This document shows positions 1-11,696 of a stretch of 64,000 nucleotides of DNA, piece by piece. Position numbers and translations under genes: made by a program. Numbering within the stretch: the first letter of the stretch is position 1; each line of letters begins with the position of its first letter. This stretch comes from Siphonodentalium dalli (lineage: Eukaryota; Mollusca; Scaphopoda; Gadilida; Siphonodentaliidae): positions 55,423,949-55,487,948 of the forward strand of contig CP136065.1 of assembly GCA_032622095.1 (NCBI GenBank), in the 5' to 3' direction. The notes under the pieces are model-generated. The model was not told the DNA's origin and searched no databases. It worked only from the letters and a program-made list of their open reading frames with translations.

Positions 1-210
1 CATGTGGACCGATGAATCTGTGACAGAACTGCTAGCAGAAATGCAGTTCATTGGTTTTGTCCAGCACATATACGATTTATATGTCGTTTGTTCATTCCAG
101 TTCTCCCAAAATTAATGTGCCCAGGCCCACACGGGCCAACAACGTATCATAATTCGACCGTATACGTGTGAACGCGAGATAACAATAACATACAACTGAT
201 CGCAAGGTTT
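1..210. other. No gene recognised
   Basis: No open frame, RNA gene or repeat is recognised here. Positions 202-210 read GCAAGGTTT, a 9-base string repeated at 2867-2875 on the far side of the adjacent LINE, so it may be that element's target-site duplication. Confidence 0.5.
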
Positions 211-2866
211 TTTTTTTTTTTTAAACATATTTTATTTGTAGTATAATACAAAATGGATTGGGGCACAAGTTACAAAACTTAATGAGCCCCTCTCCGGTAT
301 ACATTGGTACAAACAATTTGTTTAACAAAGTGGCACAATAAGTAACTTATTTACAGCTGCATGTCGTGAATGGAAAAGATGATGATGGAAGATTGTAACA
401 GTTATTGAGAAAGGGTGAGAATGAGAATGATTGGTGGGGGGTGCCAACGCCGAGTGTGCATGCTATGCTGAGGCGAAAAAAAACATATGTGTTAATTGAT
501 TAACTAATTTATTATCGTAAAATTTTACTGGAAACGTTTAGTCTCCGCGATAAAATGTTGGACTATTTTGAACATTTTCACATTTTGTTTGTTAGGAGTA
601 TTCGGGATGCCAACAAATAGATTGTTCATATGTGTTAATTTAATTCCTTCTCTGTGTAGCTGGTGAAACATCTCCGTTCGTTCTGACTGGTAGTGGGGAC
701 ACATAAAGAAGAAATGATAGGCATCTTCACACTGGTTTCCGCACGTACAACGTGAACTTACTGAGATATAGTTTTGGAATTTGTCAGACTGAAGATCACT
801 ACACTAGTTTCGTAGTCTGGCGTGCAATACATTATATTTCCTACTTCCTGTATAGAAATATACTCGGGGTCTAGTGGTAGGATCAATTATTCTAAGATAA
901 TCTTTAAAATCGAAAATCGTCGGAGCTTCTGTTATTGTGGAAGGCATGTCGTTCCACGCTTTTGTGGTTGAGGGGAAAAATGACTTTTTGTAATGTTCAG
1001 TATTGCTGAAATATGTGTAAAAAAATTCGGGGTTTCTGAATTTATACTCGGATATATCGGCTATCCTGGGTGGTAATATTTTAGTGAGGTAAGTAGGGGC
1101 CCTCTGATTTACAATGTTATACATAGTTTGTAGTTTATGAAGTTCGTGCCTTTTTCTTAACGGGTGCCAGCCGACTTCTGCCATGATGCCTACGTCTGAT
1201 ACTGAGCGCGTGATGCCGCTGACAATTCTGGCTGCATCAATGTGTAATCGGTCAAGTTTATCCAATTGGTATTTTGGTGCATATGCCCAGACTACATCGG
1301 AGTAATCATATAGAGGCAGTACATATGTTTTATATATATTTTCTAATGTCTTCCTGTCGAGTTGGAATTTAAATTTTCTGAGCTGTGATAAGCGGGATGC
1401 TACTTTCTTTATAGTTTCATTTATGTTATTGTTCCACGACATATTTGCTTGGAGCTCAAGACCAAGGTGTTTGTGTATCTCAACAAATTATATTGTGTCA
1501 CTATTAAAAGTTAAATTAGGGATATCACCGGGGGTGCCAATCAACGAATATGACATGCCCATTGTTTTTGAGGGATTGAAGCTGACCAGCCAATTTTTTG
1601 ACCATGTTGCTATGGTTTCAAGGTCCATATTCATAATCCGTGCTAATTCATTCAGGTCGTGGTGGCTATTAGTAAGGCAGGTATCGTCAGCGTACATTCT
1701 GGTCACGGAACTGATGTTGTCTGGTATAGGTCATTGATGTAAACTAAAAATAGAAAAGGTCCCAAAATCTAGCCCTGAGGCACGATCGCTGGGATGATCT
1801 CATAATCAGAAACGCTGTCGTTAACTAACACGCGCAGCTGGCGGTTACGTAGATAGTTTTCTATCAGTTTATGTACCAATCCACTGTGCCAAACTCTCTC
1901 GAATGCCTTCGATATATCACAGAAAGTAGAGCATGTAGATAATCCATTGTCGAGAGATTGGCAATGGTGATTATACAGATCTATGAGTTGATGAGATGTA
2001 CTTTGGCCTGGCATGAAACATAGTTCGTTTTCATTAAAGAACTCCCTGATCTGTTTTAAGACAACTTTTTTCGAATATCTTTCCAATGCATGGTAGAAGC
2101 GAGATAGGGCGATAGTGTTTACTATCAGCAGTGTCCTCTTTTTTAACCCTTTACCCAACAGAAGGGCCCTGTGCCAATGCATTCTCTTATATATGCGAGT
2201 CAACCATAGGTCGCCTCGAATATATAAGATAATGCATTGGCTTAACACATTAAAAATTATAAATTGTAAAAAAAAAATGGTAAAAAGTGTTAAAAAAAGA
2301 TTTTTTTTTAGGCCAATGCATTCTCTTATATATGCGAGGCGACCTATGGTCGACTCGCATATATAAGAGAATGCATTGGCACAGGGCATAACTGTAACTA
2401 TCACAATGTGGTCAAGGAGCCGGTTCCAATGATATCCATATTTGTATGGTTCTATTGAGACAGACCGAAGATATTTTAGGCTGTTGAAGCTTTATTTGGC
2501 CGGTTTTGATCGGTTTGTTGGGTAAAGGGTTAAAGGTGGGAACAACATTTGCCTTTTTCCATATAGATGGAAATTTTATGGTATCGAATGATTTTCGGAA
2601 GAGTAAATTTAAAGGATGAGCAATTTTTTTAGCCGTGGCTTGAAGCATTCTCGCACTGATTCCATCGTGGCCATGGGCCTTGTTTAATTTAAGTGATTTC
2701 ATTGCTAAAATTATTTCGTCTTCGGTGGACTCAAAGTCGTTCATAGTGTTGCTACAACTAGAATTTATTAAAGGTAAACTGTGATTTGAGTCATGTATCG
2801 ATGAATTTGAAATGAAACTCTTGTTCAGAATGTTGGCCTTATCTAGATCATCAGTTGCGTATTTTT
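211..2866 (-). mobile_element. 5'-truncated non-LTR retrotransposon (LINE), degenerate
   Basis: The minus strand carries the 3' part of a LINE: reverse transcriptase, C-terminal zinc-knuckle-like region, a 3' UTR and a terminal A-run (T-run at about 208-222 on the plus strand). The 3' UTR (about 223-300) is recognisably shared with tails at 26.6 kb and 43.2 kb ('ttggggcacaagtt' followed by 'agcccctctcc'). The candidate 9-bp target duplication GCAAGGTTT flanks it. However, LINE-like coding may continue a few codons past 2866, so the 5' truncation could lie anywhere up to about 2890. A 383-bp MITE (2147-2529) splits the element. The type of reverse transcriptase resembles Jockey/CR1-group LINEs, but the clade is not assigned. 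Confidence 0.85.
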
Positions 2867-2870
2867 GCAA
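525..2870 (-). pseudogene. LINE ORF2 reverse transcriptase, broken
   Basis: This is the reverse transcriptase ORF of the LINE, read on the minus strand. Recognisable blocks in order are the N-terminal thumb-like stretch with LNKAHGHDGIS (about 2680), the conserved NVVP-F block (2535-2550), SKAFERVWH (about 1900), the PQG motif (about 1775), the catalytic YADD box (1683-1694), and a C-terminal CxCGxxCEDAxHFFFxCPxY zinc-knuckle-like motif followed by a xKRF terminus with its stop codon at 525-527. Breaks seen are a MITE at 2147-2529, one extra base in an A-run (2066-2071), an in-frame TAG at 1769-1771 directly after PQG, a frameshift near 1721-1730, and in-frame stops at 1488-1490 and 804-806. 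The two acidic residues of YADD are intact, but the ORF is clearly dead. No endonuclease domain remains. The element has no detectable relation to the host exons. Confidence 0.88.
2147..2529. mobile_element. TTAA-flanked MITE, family A, copy 1 (piggyBac-like ends)
   Basis: The element starts CCCTTTACCCAACA and ends TGTTGGGTAAAGGG. It is flanked on both sides by TTAA (2143-2146 and 2530-2533). TTAA target duplication with CCC...GGG termini is the known signature of piggyBac-superfamily elements. Inside are two hairpins of about 70 bp in inverted orientation (about 2172-2242 and 2312-2382), each built from GCCAATGCATTCTCTTATA and its complement around a GACC-ATA-GGTC centre, separated by a T/A-rich loop. 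No coding capacity is seen. Removing the element plus one TTAA rejoins the LINE reading frame, so this is a clean insertion. Confidence 0.85.
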
Positions 2871-2882
2871 GGTTTGAACTTC

Positions 2883-3325
2883 AACTTTGACTCACTTATA
2901 TATTACTATCCGATGAGCCCGACGTTGTCCGGGCTATTCAAAAACCAAATTTCAAGTCGATAGCTATTCAAAAACCAAGTTTCAAGTCGATAGCTCCATG
3001 GCACCCGTTTCCGAGATCTGGTCTGCGCATGCGCGAAGCTGGTGTCGCACGAGCTCGGCGACCCGATAAAATTCGTATCCGGGGCAAGATACATTCACAT
3101 ACCAAATTTAAAGTCGATAGCTCCACCCGTTTCCGAGATCTCGTCTGTGCATGAGCTGCACGGGCGTCGCACGGGCTCGCCAATACGACAACGACGACCG
3201 CCTGGTCAAACTACACACACGTACCAAGTTTCGTCCCGATCGGTCGAGAATCGTAGATTTGTATCAATCACAGACAGACAGACAAACAGACAGACAGAGG
3301 TCTTCAAAATATATATGAGATGCTA
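2883..3325. repeat. CAGACAGA-tailed dispersed repeat
   Basis: Two or three related segments of about 110 bp share 'caaatttcaagtcgatagct' and 'cccgtttccgagatct', followed by 'accaagtttcgtcccgatcg' and a (CAGA)n tract at about 3270-3298. The composition is more GC-rich than the surroundings. The 60-90 codon open frames inside it are by-products of the repeats. Superfamily not recognised. Confidence 0.6.
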
Positions 3326-4910
3326 AGAAATTACACGAACAATTTGTTCTTAGTAAGAACAATCATATTTGTTGACAGAAAGGTGTTATTCCTTAAGCCG
3401 CAAGACAGTCAGGTAGATAAATCCTCGAGAGATCGACAGCTGCGCTGGTAGAGATTGGTAGACTCATTGTGTGAACACGCAGCGGGCGACATGGCTAACT
3501 ATGGCATAACAATTGTCACCAAACTCCCCCATAATAATATGTCACACCCACTATGCCATCGCTACTGTGCTACGTGTGTCCACAGCCATTGTGTCATTGA
3601 AATAACTTTCCGAATTGGGAAATACAAATGGGATACTATATGAATTTGACGATTTGATGTTAATATCGAATTTTAATTTATGCATAGGAAAATTGAACCT
3701 GGATTTTTGTGCATGTTTGCCGACAGCAGTAAGCTATTAAACAGATGTTTATTACACGTGAATCAAGTTATTATCACATACATGTTATTACGGCAACAAT
3801 TTGGAGGGAAATTGTTGTTTGGCTACTTTTATTACTAACAAAATGCTAGGAAGCGACCACTTTTTACTTTTAAATTAACAATCTCAAGTAACTAATTATC
3901 GGTAATAACCAATACGCTTAGGTAAATTCGCACCGGGGAATGTTAACCTTTCCCGAGTGCTTACGACGGTGACTCGGCAACTTACAGCTTTATCGAGAAA
4001 TACAAGCAATAAGTAACTAAGATGTTGTTAGGACTTTTCCAATCAGTATTGAGGAAAACTGAGAGAGAAACAGATATATGGTGTAATTATAATAAGTTCA
4101 AAACAACAAAGGCGGTTCTGTGCATGAGACTTTATGAAAATATACTAGTTGTTTTCCAAATCCCAGTCGCCATTCTGTATACCATCTTGGGTTTGAAGTA
4201 TCAATTTCCTTCACATATACATGTGCATTCATCAGACGATTCAAAATGCGCGAACAATTATATACTTCTGGAAATTTGTATCTCCTGATGGCCATTTTAT
4301 TTCGCGACCTGTAATGTTATGCAGTTGAAGGTCTTCTTTTAAGAAAACTCCTCTTGGTTGACACAAGTGTGTTGTACAATTCCCCAGAGTAAACGGACAC
4401 GAATGACCAATATGAACCTAAAAATTTAAGTTTACGCAATGTAGTAGTTGGTAGAATATAGGTCTGTGACTACCCGATGAACAAACGTGCCAAATCGGCA
4501 GTAATTTTCCAGTTATTTAAAATGTTTCGCTCAGAAGATAAACGCTCTTCGTGTTTACCATATCAGGAATATACTAAAAAGGTAGGTTCTTTATTGTTCC
4601 ATTCTGAATAACGCTGCCTGTGTCATATAAAGTCGGAATTAACGCATATAATGTATTCATCGACATATTGTGTTCTCGGAACCGGACCGGGATGTAACTA
4701 ACGAGAGCATAATGTTAGGCTACATGGCTCTAACCCAGTTTTCTGCCCAAATACGGATTGTTACACTAAACCAGACAAAGTAAAAACAAAATATTGAGAT
4801 TTATTGGTAAACTTACACAATCTGTCGTTAAATTGTTACTCGTTGAAACGAAATGTCATGTCTCTCAATTAATGTACATATTATTAGTATTACTATTATT
4901 ATTAACTAAC
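3326..4910. other. No gene recognised
   Basis: AT-rich sequence. Open frames of 60-90 codons at 3455-3643 and 4022-4295 lack splice signals or recognisable motifs. No repeat was identified by eye. Confidence 0.4.
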
Positions 4911-5083
4911 CTGTTGCGACAACGACTCCTGCTGACATTATCCATAACAACATTTTGTTTGGTGGCTTCTGTCGCAAAAACCACGTTCGGAGCTGCATAT
5001 AATTTCCATCCATCTACGTTATCATCACTGTGTACGGAGCTGATTGGCATCTCGGACGCATCCACTGACGTTTCACCATCAAC
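4911..5083 (-). CDS. Candidate internal exon, unrecognised protein
   Basis: On the minus strand a pyrimidine-rich tract ending in AG (acceptor at 5084-5085, 'gttgctgctcttag') precedes a 173-bp open stretch. It ends at AACAG|GTTAGT (donor GT at 4909-4910). Reading phase 0 it encodes about 57 residues that are rich in Ser, Val, Asn and Asp (for example SSVHSDDNVDGWKLY and VVMDNVSRSRCRN), and it would leave in phase 2. No family was recognised. The evidence is the paired splice signals and an uninterrupted frame. The opposite strand is also open here, so a chance frame cannot be excluded. It lies beyond the stop of the larger minus-strand gene and would belong to a different gene. Confidence 0.33.
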
Positions 5084-5375
5084 CTAAGAGCAGCAACACG
5101 GCAAATTTACATTTTAATTGACACGGTCACAAATCCTAAGTGACTGGCATAGAATGTAAACATAGAGAAAAGGTTTGATAATCGAATTCCAAGAGATAAT
5201 TATCATGCCACACACGCCTACCGATTGGCAAGGTAATATGAAAGCTTGGTGTACAAGAGCTACCAGTATTCAGGTATGAGCTCATTGTGTTGTATAGCGA
5301 ACCATAGATCCGATGGCTCACACTGTTCTATGCAGGAAGTTTTTTCGAAAGCAAACTGGTCAATACCAGCTTTAA

Positions 5376-5455
5376 CCCATTTCTATATCAAATACTCATT
5401 CATGAGTAGTTATCCCATAGCAAATTATATGTCGTTTGTTGAACACATTAGCTCA
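5376..5455. mobile_element. Partial TTAA-flanked MITE, family B
   Basis: TTAA at 5372-5375 is followed by CCCATTTCTATATCAAATAC and then TACTCATTCATGAGTAG. This matches the start of the family B elements at 12.99, 33.65 and 38.1 kb. The right end was not found, so this copy is truncated and diverged. Confidence 0.45.
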
Positions 5456-5698
5456 ACACGTCCTTCCAATAAATATGATTCTGGGAGCCATAACGGGGGT
5501 AATCTTTCTATGATTTCAGCTGTTTTCTATTTCTCCATGGGCATCTTCTGAGACAAGGACGTTTCAAATGGTGATGAATTATAGTATTTTGATCATATTG
5601 TATGGCATAGATTGTTATTAAAACAGTTTAATATATGATCATTAATTTTCTCCCGCGAACCCTATAGTAATTGATTGGCGTGGCCGGGTTGATACATA
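5456..5698. other. No gene recognised
   Basis: AT-rich sequence. Nothing could be supported beyond short chance frames. Confidence 0.4.
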
Positions 5699-5866
5699 TG
5701 TGTTATATACACAATGTGTTTGTATCGATTCATGTATCGCGACGAGGCTAGTTTTCGTGACCATATAGCGACGAGGCGACCTTGGTCGCCGAGTCGCTAT
5801 GTGGTCACGAAAACTAGCCGAGTCGCGATACATGAATCTTTACAAACACATTGTGTATATATCACA
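5699..5866. repeat. 168-bp palindrome, family C, copy 1
   Basis: Left arm 'tgtgttatatacacaatgtg' pairs with right arm 'cacattgtgtatatatcaca'. The arms continue through 'cgaggctagttttcgtgacc' and its complement to a centre at about 5780-5795 reading GCGACGAGGCGACC-TT-GGTCGCCGAGTCGC. A degenerate copy lies at 36243-36345. The centre resembles the hairpin core of MITE family A. Confidence 0.75.
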
Positions 5867-6630
5867 TTTATCTACCATTGGTGTGACAGAGCCCACCGCA
5901 CAAATTACAATTTAGGAGTTTCTTAAATGCCAATATTGTTGAATTTGTGTCCGACGATTAGCTTTCTTGAGTAAATTCTCACAACCTGCAAAATCACGCG
6001 AATATGACTAACGGAAATTGTATTCAATAGACACAATCTATTACACATGCATGTTTTATCTAATTTATAATAAATACTGAACAAATACATATTAGTTACT
6101 TTGTGATATGTTATATCATAATACCCATGATGGTAGGCAATCAAATAATGTTAAAACCTTGGAACTATTTGTTTATAGTACGCAAGAATATACGTTGGAA
6201 TGTCGTTTTGATTTTTCACGCGATTGATGTGACGTCAGTTCATTCATGATTTTGAACCAGTCAACGACGCCACGAGCGCCTTGTATCGCAACTGCAGTAA
6301 CGATACAGATGTTTTTATCGCCAATTCGTTATCGCCAATTGTATCAGGGAAATTCGTAGGAAATGGTAGATAAATCACAATATTAACCCGGCGCGGGGTT
6401 AATAACGAAATATGTGTTACGTCACGCGTAAGAGGTGGCTGTCCAATCACGTTACGCAAAGTTTTGCAACCAGCTAATCAAAATTGCTTATACATAACTC
6501 ATTTGTCGTTGATTTTCGGAAGAGAGTTTCAGTAAATCCGCTGTTTGTTTAACATATCTGTTTGTTCAACTCCTACAGTAGTACTCCAATTGGCTACCAG
6601 GTAAAGATTGCCGCTAGTTCATAGTTCATT
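5867..6630. other. No gene recognised
   Basis: Nothing coding. A short open frame at 6244-6459 (minus) has no recognisable motif. Confidence 0.4.
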
Positions 6631-6817
6631 TGTTATAGTGCTTTGATATTATACATTTGTTGCATGGTTTCGAGGTTGGCATGAGGATTTATCAACCCTT
6701 GGGAGTTAATATTCACCTCGGCCTGTGGCGTCGGTGAATATTAACTTCCTCGGGTTAATAAACCTCGGTCAACCTCGAAACCATGCAACAAATGTATAAT
6801 ATCAAAGCACTATAACA
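6631..6817. repeat. 187-bp palindrome (family P), copy 1
   Basis: An inverted repeat with arms of about 90 bp. TGTTATAGTGCTTTGATATT at the left is matched by its complement at 6798-6817, and the inner arms contain GGTTTCGAGGTTG and GTTAATATTCACC. Related sequence recurs three times at 7.15-8.05 kb. Confidence 0.75.
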
Positions 6818-7149
6818 AAAATAATCAGTGACTCAAAGTGGGCCTTTAATTGACTTTTTTTAGATAGCTGCATTGTATTATATGATCATAAACTTTCTTC
6901 TAAAAGTCCTATACTAAATCATATGGAAAAGAAGTTGATAAATCATGATATCTACTGGAATGTGCTATAAATAGAACAAATGGGTTAATAAAAAGATCAC
7001 GAGACGTCATGAGTTATTAATAGGAAATATAATCCTGTTTATTCAATTTTGACTTCTTGAATCACATTGTTGTGCATTTGATGGATACATGTACATTTAT
7101 ACTTATGTCAGTAAGGTATTTCAGGCGGCTTGATAATATTGGTAGATCA

Positions 7150-8051
7150 TATAATAAAACACTTATTGCATTGTTTCGAGGTTGACATTATACAGTTATC
7201 GCATTGTTTAGAGGTTGACACGTGGAATAGTCAACCAGAGGAAGCCAATATTCACCAAGGGCGTACGGTAGGCCGAGGTGAATATTGACTTCCAAGGGCT
7301 GACAATTCCTCGTGTCAACTAAGAAACAATGCGATAAATGTTTTATTATATGAAACTCGCTTTGATTGGACAAGACGTTGTGACGTTGAACGTCGCTGGA
7401 TAAAATCCTATCTATTTTCAGGTCTGATAATAAGTTATGTTAACCCCTGAAGTATCTGACGTGACTCAGAACTGTGATATTAACCTCTTGTTTGATTAAT
7501 GAGGTGAACATCATTAGATATCATGATTTTTTCGTTATGTTTTAACATAGGAATTGGGAAAGAAACTTATGATCACATAATAATATACAGTTATCGCATT
7601 GTTTCGAGGTTGACACGAGGAATTGTCAATATTCACCAAGGCCGTAGGCCGAGGTGAATATTGACTTCCAAGGGCTGACAATTCCTCGTGTTTTATTATA
7701 TGAAACGCGCTTTGATTGGACAAGACGTTGTGACGTTGAACGTCGCTGGGAAAATCCTATCTATTTTCAGGTCTGATAATAAGTTATGTTAACCCCTGAG
7801 GTACCTGACGTCACTCATAACTGTTATTAACCTCTTATTTGATTAATGATGTGAACATCATTAGATATCTCGATTTTTTCATTACGTTTTAACATAGGAA
7901 TTGGGAAAGAAACTAGTGATCATATAATAAGAGGATTTATCAACCCTTGGAAGTTAATATTCACCTCGGCCTGCGGACTCGATGAATATTAACTTCCTCT
8001 GGTTGATAAATCCTCATGTCAACCTCGAAACAACTCAATAAATGTATAATA
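7150..8051. repeat. Three further family P palindromes in a tandemly duplicated segment
   Basis: Palindromes at about 7150-7350, 7590-7700 and 7919-8051 share GCATTGTTTCGAGGTTGACA, AATATTCACC..GG and their complements. The spacer 7340-7583 is repeated at 7690-7932 with few differences ('gattggacaagacgttgtga', 'ctatctattttcaggtctga', 'gaattgggaaagaaact'), so one palindrome plus its flank was duplicated in tandem. Open frames here are shadows of the repeats. Confidence 0.7.
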
Positions 8052-9329
8052 TTTACAGGCAAATGTCGCGGTAGCAATGCTACATGTGGAACTACAGAGT
8101 TTTTACTTCTCAGGTAGAGCCATGTGCTTCAAATTTGCATGCTATTTAGTTTCAGGCATTTCGATACAATGCCACACAGCTACAATGTCACACAGAATGA
8201 GCGAAAAAATGGTTACAAAATACATCTGTGCCGGGAGATAAGTGTTTTTGTAAATTGCGATATACCTTTTTTTGCGTTTATGACATTACTAGCAGGGTTA
8301 CCCGGCGTTGCCCAGGTTAATGTATGCTGTGGATATTTGTTGGGAATAGAGAATGCTCTTGCTTAAAGTGTGTATATTCAAATAGCATCACAAAACATGA
8401 TTATTACAGTCATGGAATATAAGTAGTGGCTCACCTTGTCAATTGTCATTCTGTTTATCGCGATTAATCCGTTCCACCAATAATGAAGTATTTATTTATT
8501 TACAACTGCGTATACATTAGACGTTATAATATGATACATGAACATCATAAACACATTAGTTCGATAGAAGATGATAATTGGGTTTTACATATTGAGATGT
8601 ATCAATCAATCTAGTGGGTTGGACTAAAATTTCGATGACACTTGGCTATCATATCTCCATGAAGATACAGATGTTTCAAAGAAATTTCCAAGTGCCCCTC
8701 TGTTCATGGTGCTATATATATTGGCTAAATATTCTTAGTTTAAACGAAATGTTGCAGAGCACATATATCAGCTACATTTGCCAGGCACAGAGCGAGATTT
8801 TGAGTTGTTTATGTCAGTCGATGAGTATGTTCTAAAACCCTTGTCAGATGTCAGTATTGGTAGGATCCTGAAAAGTCTTGTGCTACTAACTGCATTTTCT
8901 TGTATATCAGAATAAACTATATTTGACTGCACATTGTGACCACTATTTTTGAACAGGCCTTCCATATCTCTTGACAACTTGTAACTTTTTGTGGAAACTG
9001 TATTGAATGGAACAGACTAAATTGTGTTATTATGTATATGCAATCCTCTGACGGTTCGAGGTTTCTCAGTTTGCACGAATATATGTATCTCTTCAATAGA
9101 ATGATAAATATACGTTTAATGCTTCTTCTAGTTATCTCTTTTTGCTAGCTCATTGTGTAAATGCCTTGATTGTCATTCCCATATAAATATGACTGTTAAG
9201 AAGATATGATTGTTCAAGTGACTTATGTGGGTCACCATATGTCGGGATTGTGAAATGTGAACGCCCAACTACTTAAAATGATATGGAGATGGCCTGGTGA
9301 CTGTATATAAACGACACCAAATGTGATTT
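8052..9329. other. No gene recognised
   Basis: AT-rich sequence. A Ser-rich open frame of about 70 codons (minus, 8977-8768) lacks a convincing acceptor or donor and was not annotated. No repeat was recognised by eye. Confidence 0.35.
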
Positions 9330-11012
9330 AATTCATGGTATATCATTAGAGAAAAACGTGTATGAATTTGGTGGAATTTGGTTTATTAAATCAATTGTTG
9401 ATGCAACGCTGACTCGAACAACGCCATATTGCGAAGGTGATTATGTATTCGTTTGGTGGAAATCAGCGACAAAACTATTTAACCATATTTTTAAATTTCC
9501 CCTCCCACCAACAGCGTCATTTTAGAAAAATTTAACCCGCACCATTATCTTCCTTGTAAAAAGTTACCCCTCTTAGAACGCCTTGGTGCCATTTCGATTG
9601 TACCGCGTGAAGTTATATATAGAACGCACACAGACAGACAAAAAGACAGACAGACAGCACGATTTTATTTCTTGTATCATTTGAGAAGAACGTGTCTGAA
9701 TTTGATGGTAATTGGTACTAAAAATATTTTGTATCAGTTTTGGTGACCCTCCCGTCCCTACTTCTGGACTCAAGCTGCACACACTAAGTCTCATTAGAGA
9801 TTAAAGATGCACATATATGAAATTGGTGAAAATTGGCGAGTATACAAATTCGTATCCAATTTAAGGTCCCCATATCTCTCACCCATAGGGCACCAATTTG
9901 GTGTATCTAAACCACACGATAAGACTCCTCGTATCACGGAGAAGAATATGTATCAATCTGGTGGAAATCGGCACTAAACATATAGATATAATTTTTTGTG
10001 TCCCTCTCATCTCTATACACAACTGACTCGAATGGCCCCACTTGTGACATCCTTAAACCACACGATTACACTCCTGATATCATGGAGATGATTGTTTATA
10101 AGATTGGTGATAATCGGCGACTAAACAATTTTTTTTATCAAATTTGGTGCCAATCCCTCCCCTCACCATCTCTCACCCAAACAGCACCACTATTGCGTCT
10201 TTAAATCGCGATTAGATTCCTCGTATCATGGATAAGAACGTGTATCAATTTGGTGGAAATTGGCGCTAAAAACAATTGTGCATCAATTTTGGTGCCCCTG
10301 TCCCTTTCAATGCAACCCTGACTCGAATGATGCGACATTTGACAGATAAAAGCCACACCATTAGACTCCTCATACCATGGGGATGTTTTTGTATAAGTGT
10401 GGTGGCAATCGGCGACTTATTATCAAATTTAGTGCCCACCCCCTCCCAATCTCTCATCCAAAAACAACAATTTGGCGTTGTTAAATCGCACAATTAGATT
10501 CCTTGTATCATGAAGGAAGAATATATATCAATTTGGTGGAAATCGGCGCTAAAATTAGTTTTATCAATGTTGGTGCCCCTCTCCCCTTCCGTTCATCCCT
10601 GACCCAAACGACGCCACTTTTGACATATTTAAACCACACCGTTGGATTCTTCATATCGTGGGGATGATTATATGTAAGTTTCGTGGCAATCGGCGACAGA
10701 AAAAAAATCCGCCCCCCCCCCTTCCGTGCACTCCTGACGCGAACGGCGCGACTGTTGCCATGTTTAAACCACGCCATTAGATTCCTCATATTATGGGGAT
10801 GATTATATATAAGTTTGGTGGCAATCGGCGACAAATTTTTGTTCTGCCCTCCCCCTTTTCTGCCCCTTACAACAACGGCGTCACTTTAGAAAATTCTAAC
10901 CCCGACCATTATCTTTATCGTAAAAAGCTACTCCTAGTAGACCCCTTTGGCATCATCTAGATGGTCCCCTGTGAATTTCTATAGAACACAGACAGACAGA
11001 CAGACAGACAGA
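9330..11012. repeat. Tandem array of about eleven 140-bp units with CAGA tracts
   Basis: The phrase TTGGTGGAAATCGGCG or a close variant occurs near 9365, 9456, 9697, 9822, 9958, 10104, 10249, 10400, 10534, 10678 and 10816. Spacing is about 125-150 bp over most of the array. Each unit also has 'attagattcctcatatcatg' and a C-rich 'ggtgcccctccccc' segment. (CAGA)n tracts lie at about 9632-9657 and 10988-11012. It is related in style to 2883-3325. No coding potential. Confidence 0.7.
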
Positions 11013-11695
11013 CATTCGCAAATATAGATATAGATAGATAGACACCGGTGACTAAACGATATCACCCGACTTTACAGCTAAACTCGGTTTAGGGGGGGGG
11101 TAGACATGAGACGACGAATCCATTTTTTCTGGACCGCTGTTTACATGAGTGTAGCTGTACTTAATAATAATTGGCGGCGTGTCTATGTGGCGAGTGTGGT
11201 TGCTTGGTATTATACTTTCTCACACGAGGGTTGTTATAAGCATGCGCTTGTTCTCATTATTTTGTGTGTGGCTCACCTGGTAACTGGGTAGTTTGATTGC
11301 ATGCTCATCTCACCGAATCAGCTAGCCACTAAACGACCACAAACGTACCCCTTAGACTCGGTTTGGCTGGATCGTCAATATAGGTTTAAACACTGAGGTT
11401 TAAACTGGAGAAAAAGAATCCAGAAATAACAGCGGCTTTCAGGTGGCGACTTGAATCTTGAACTTCTCAAGTTGATATCGTTCTTGTGAAATCGGTGTTC
11501 ACAGTAACATTTGAATACGATTTACTACATTGATTGATACATGTCCGTATATTTTTTTTCAGGAGATGGAGGTCTATGTTCATTGCATTTTTTCAATGTG
11601 CGAGTTTGGCATAGTGTTGTGTGATAAATTTAACGCGCTATAATATCTACAAATTTATATACAAACTAGCTGAAACAGACTCCCGAACCCTGTAT
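11013..11695. other. No gene recognised
   Basis: Contains a G-run at 11091-11099 and scattered GTTTAAAC-like strings. No exon or element could be supported. Confidence 0.4.
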
Positions 11696-11696
11696 T

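Noticed and set aside
2115-2404. Frames reading CQCILLYMRG and similar, repeated across the window
   Set aside because: They are translations of the family A hairpin, not a protein family.
8768-8977. 70-codon Ser-rich minus-strand frame
   Set aside because: Its boundaries lack a convincing acceptor and donor, and its length is within chance for this composition.
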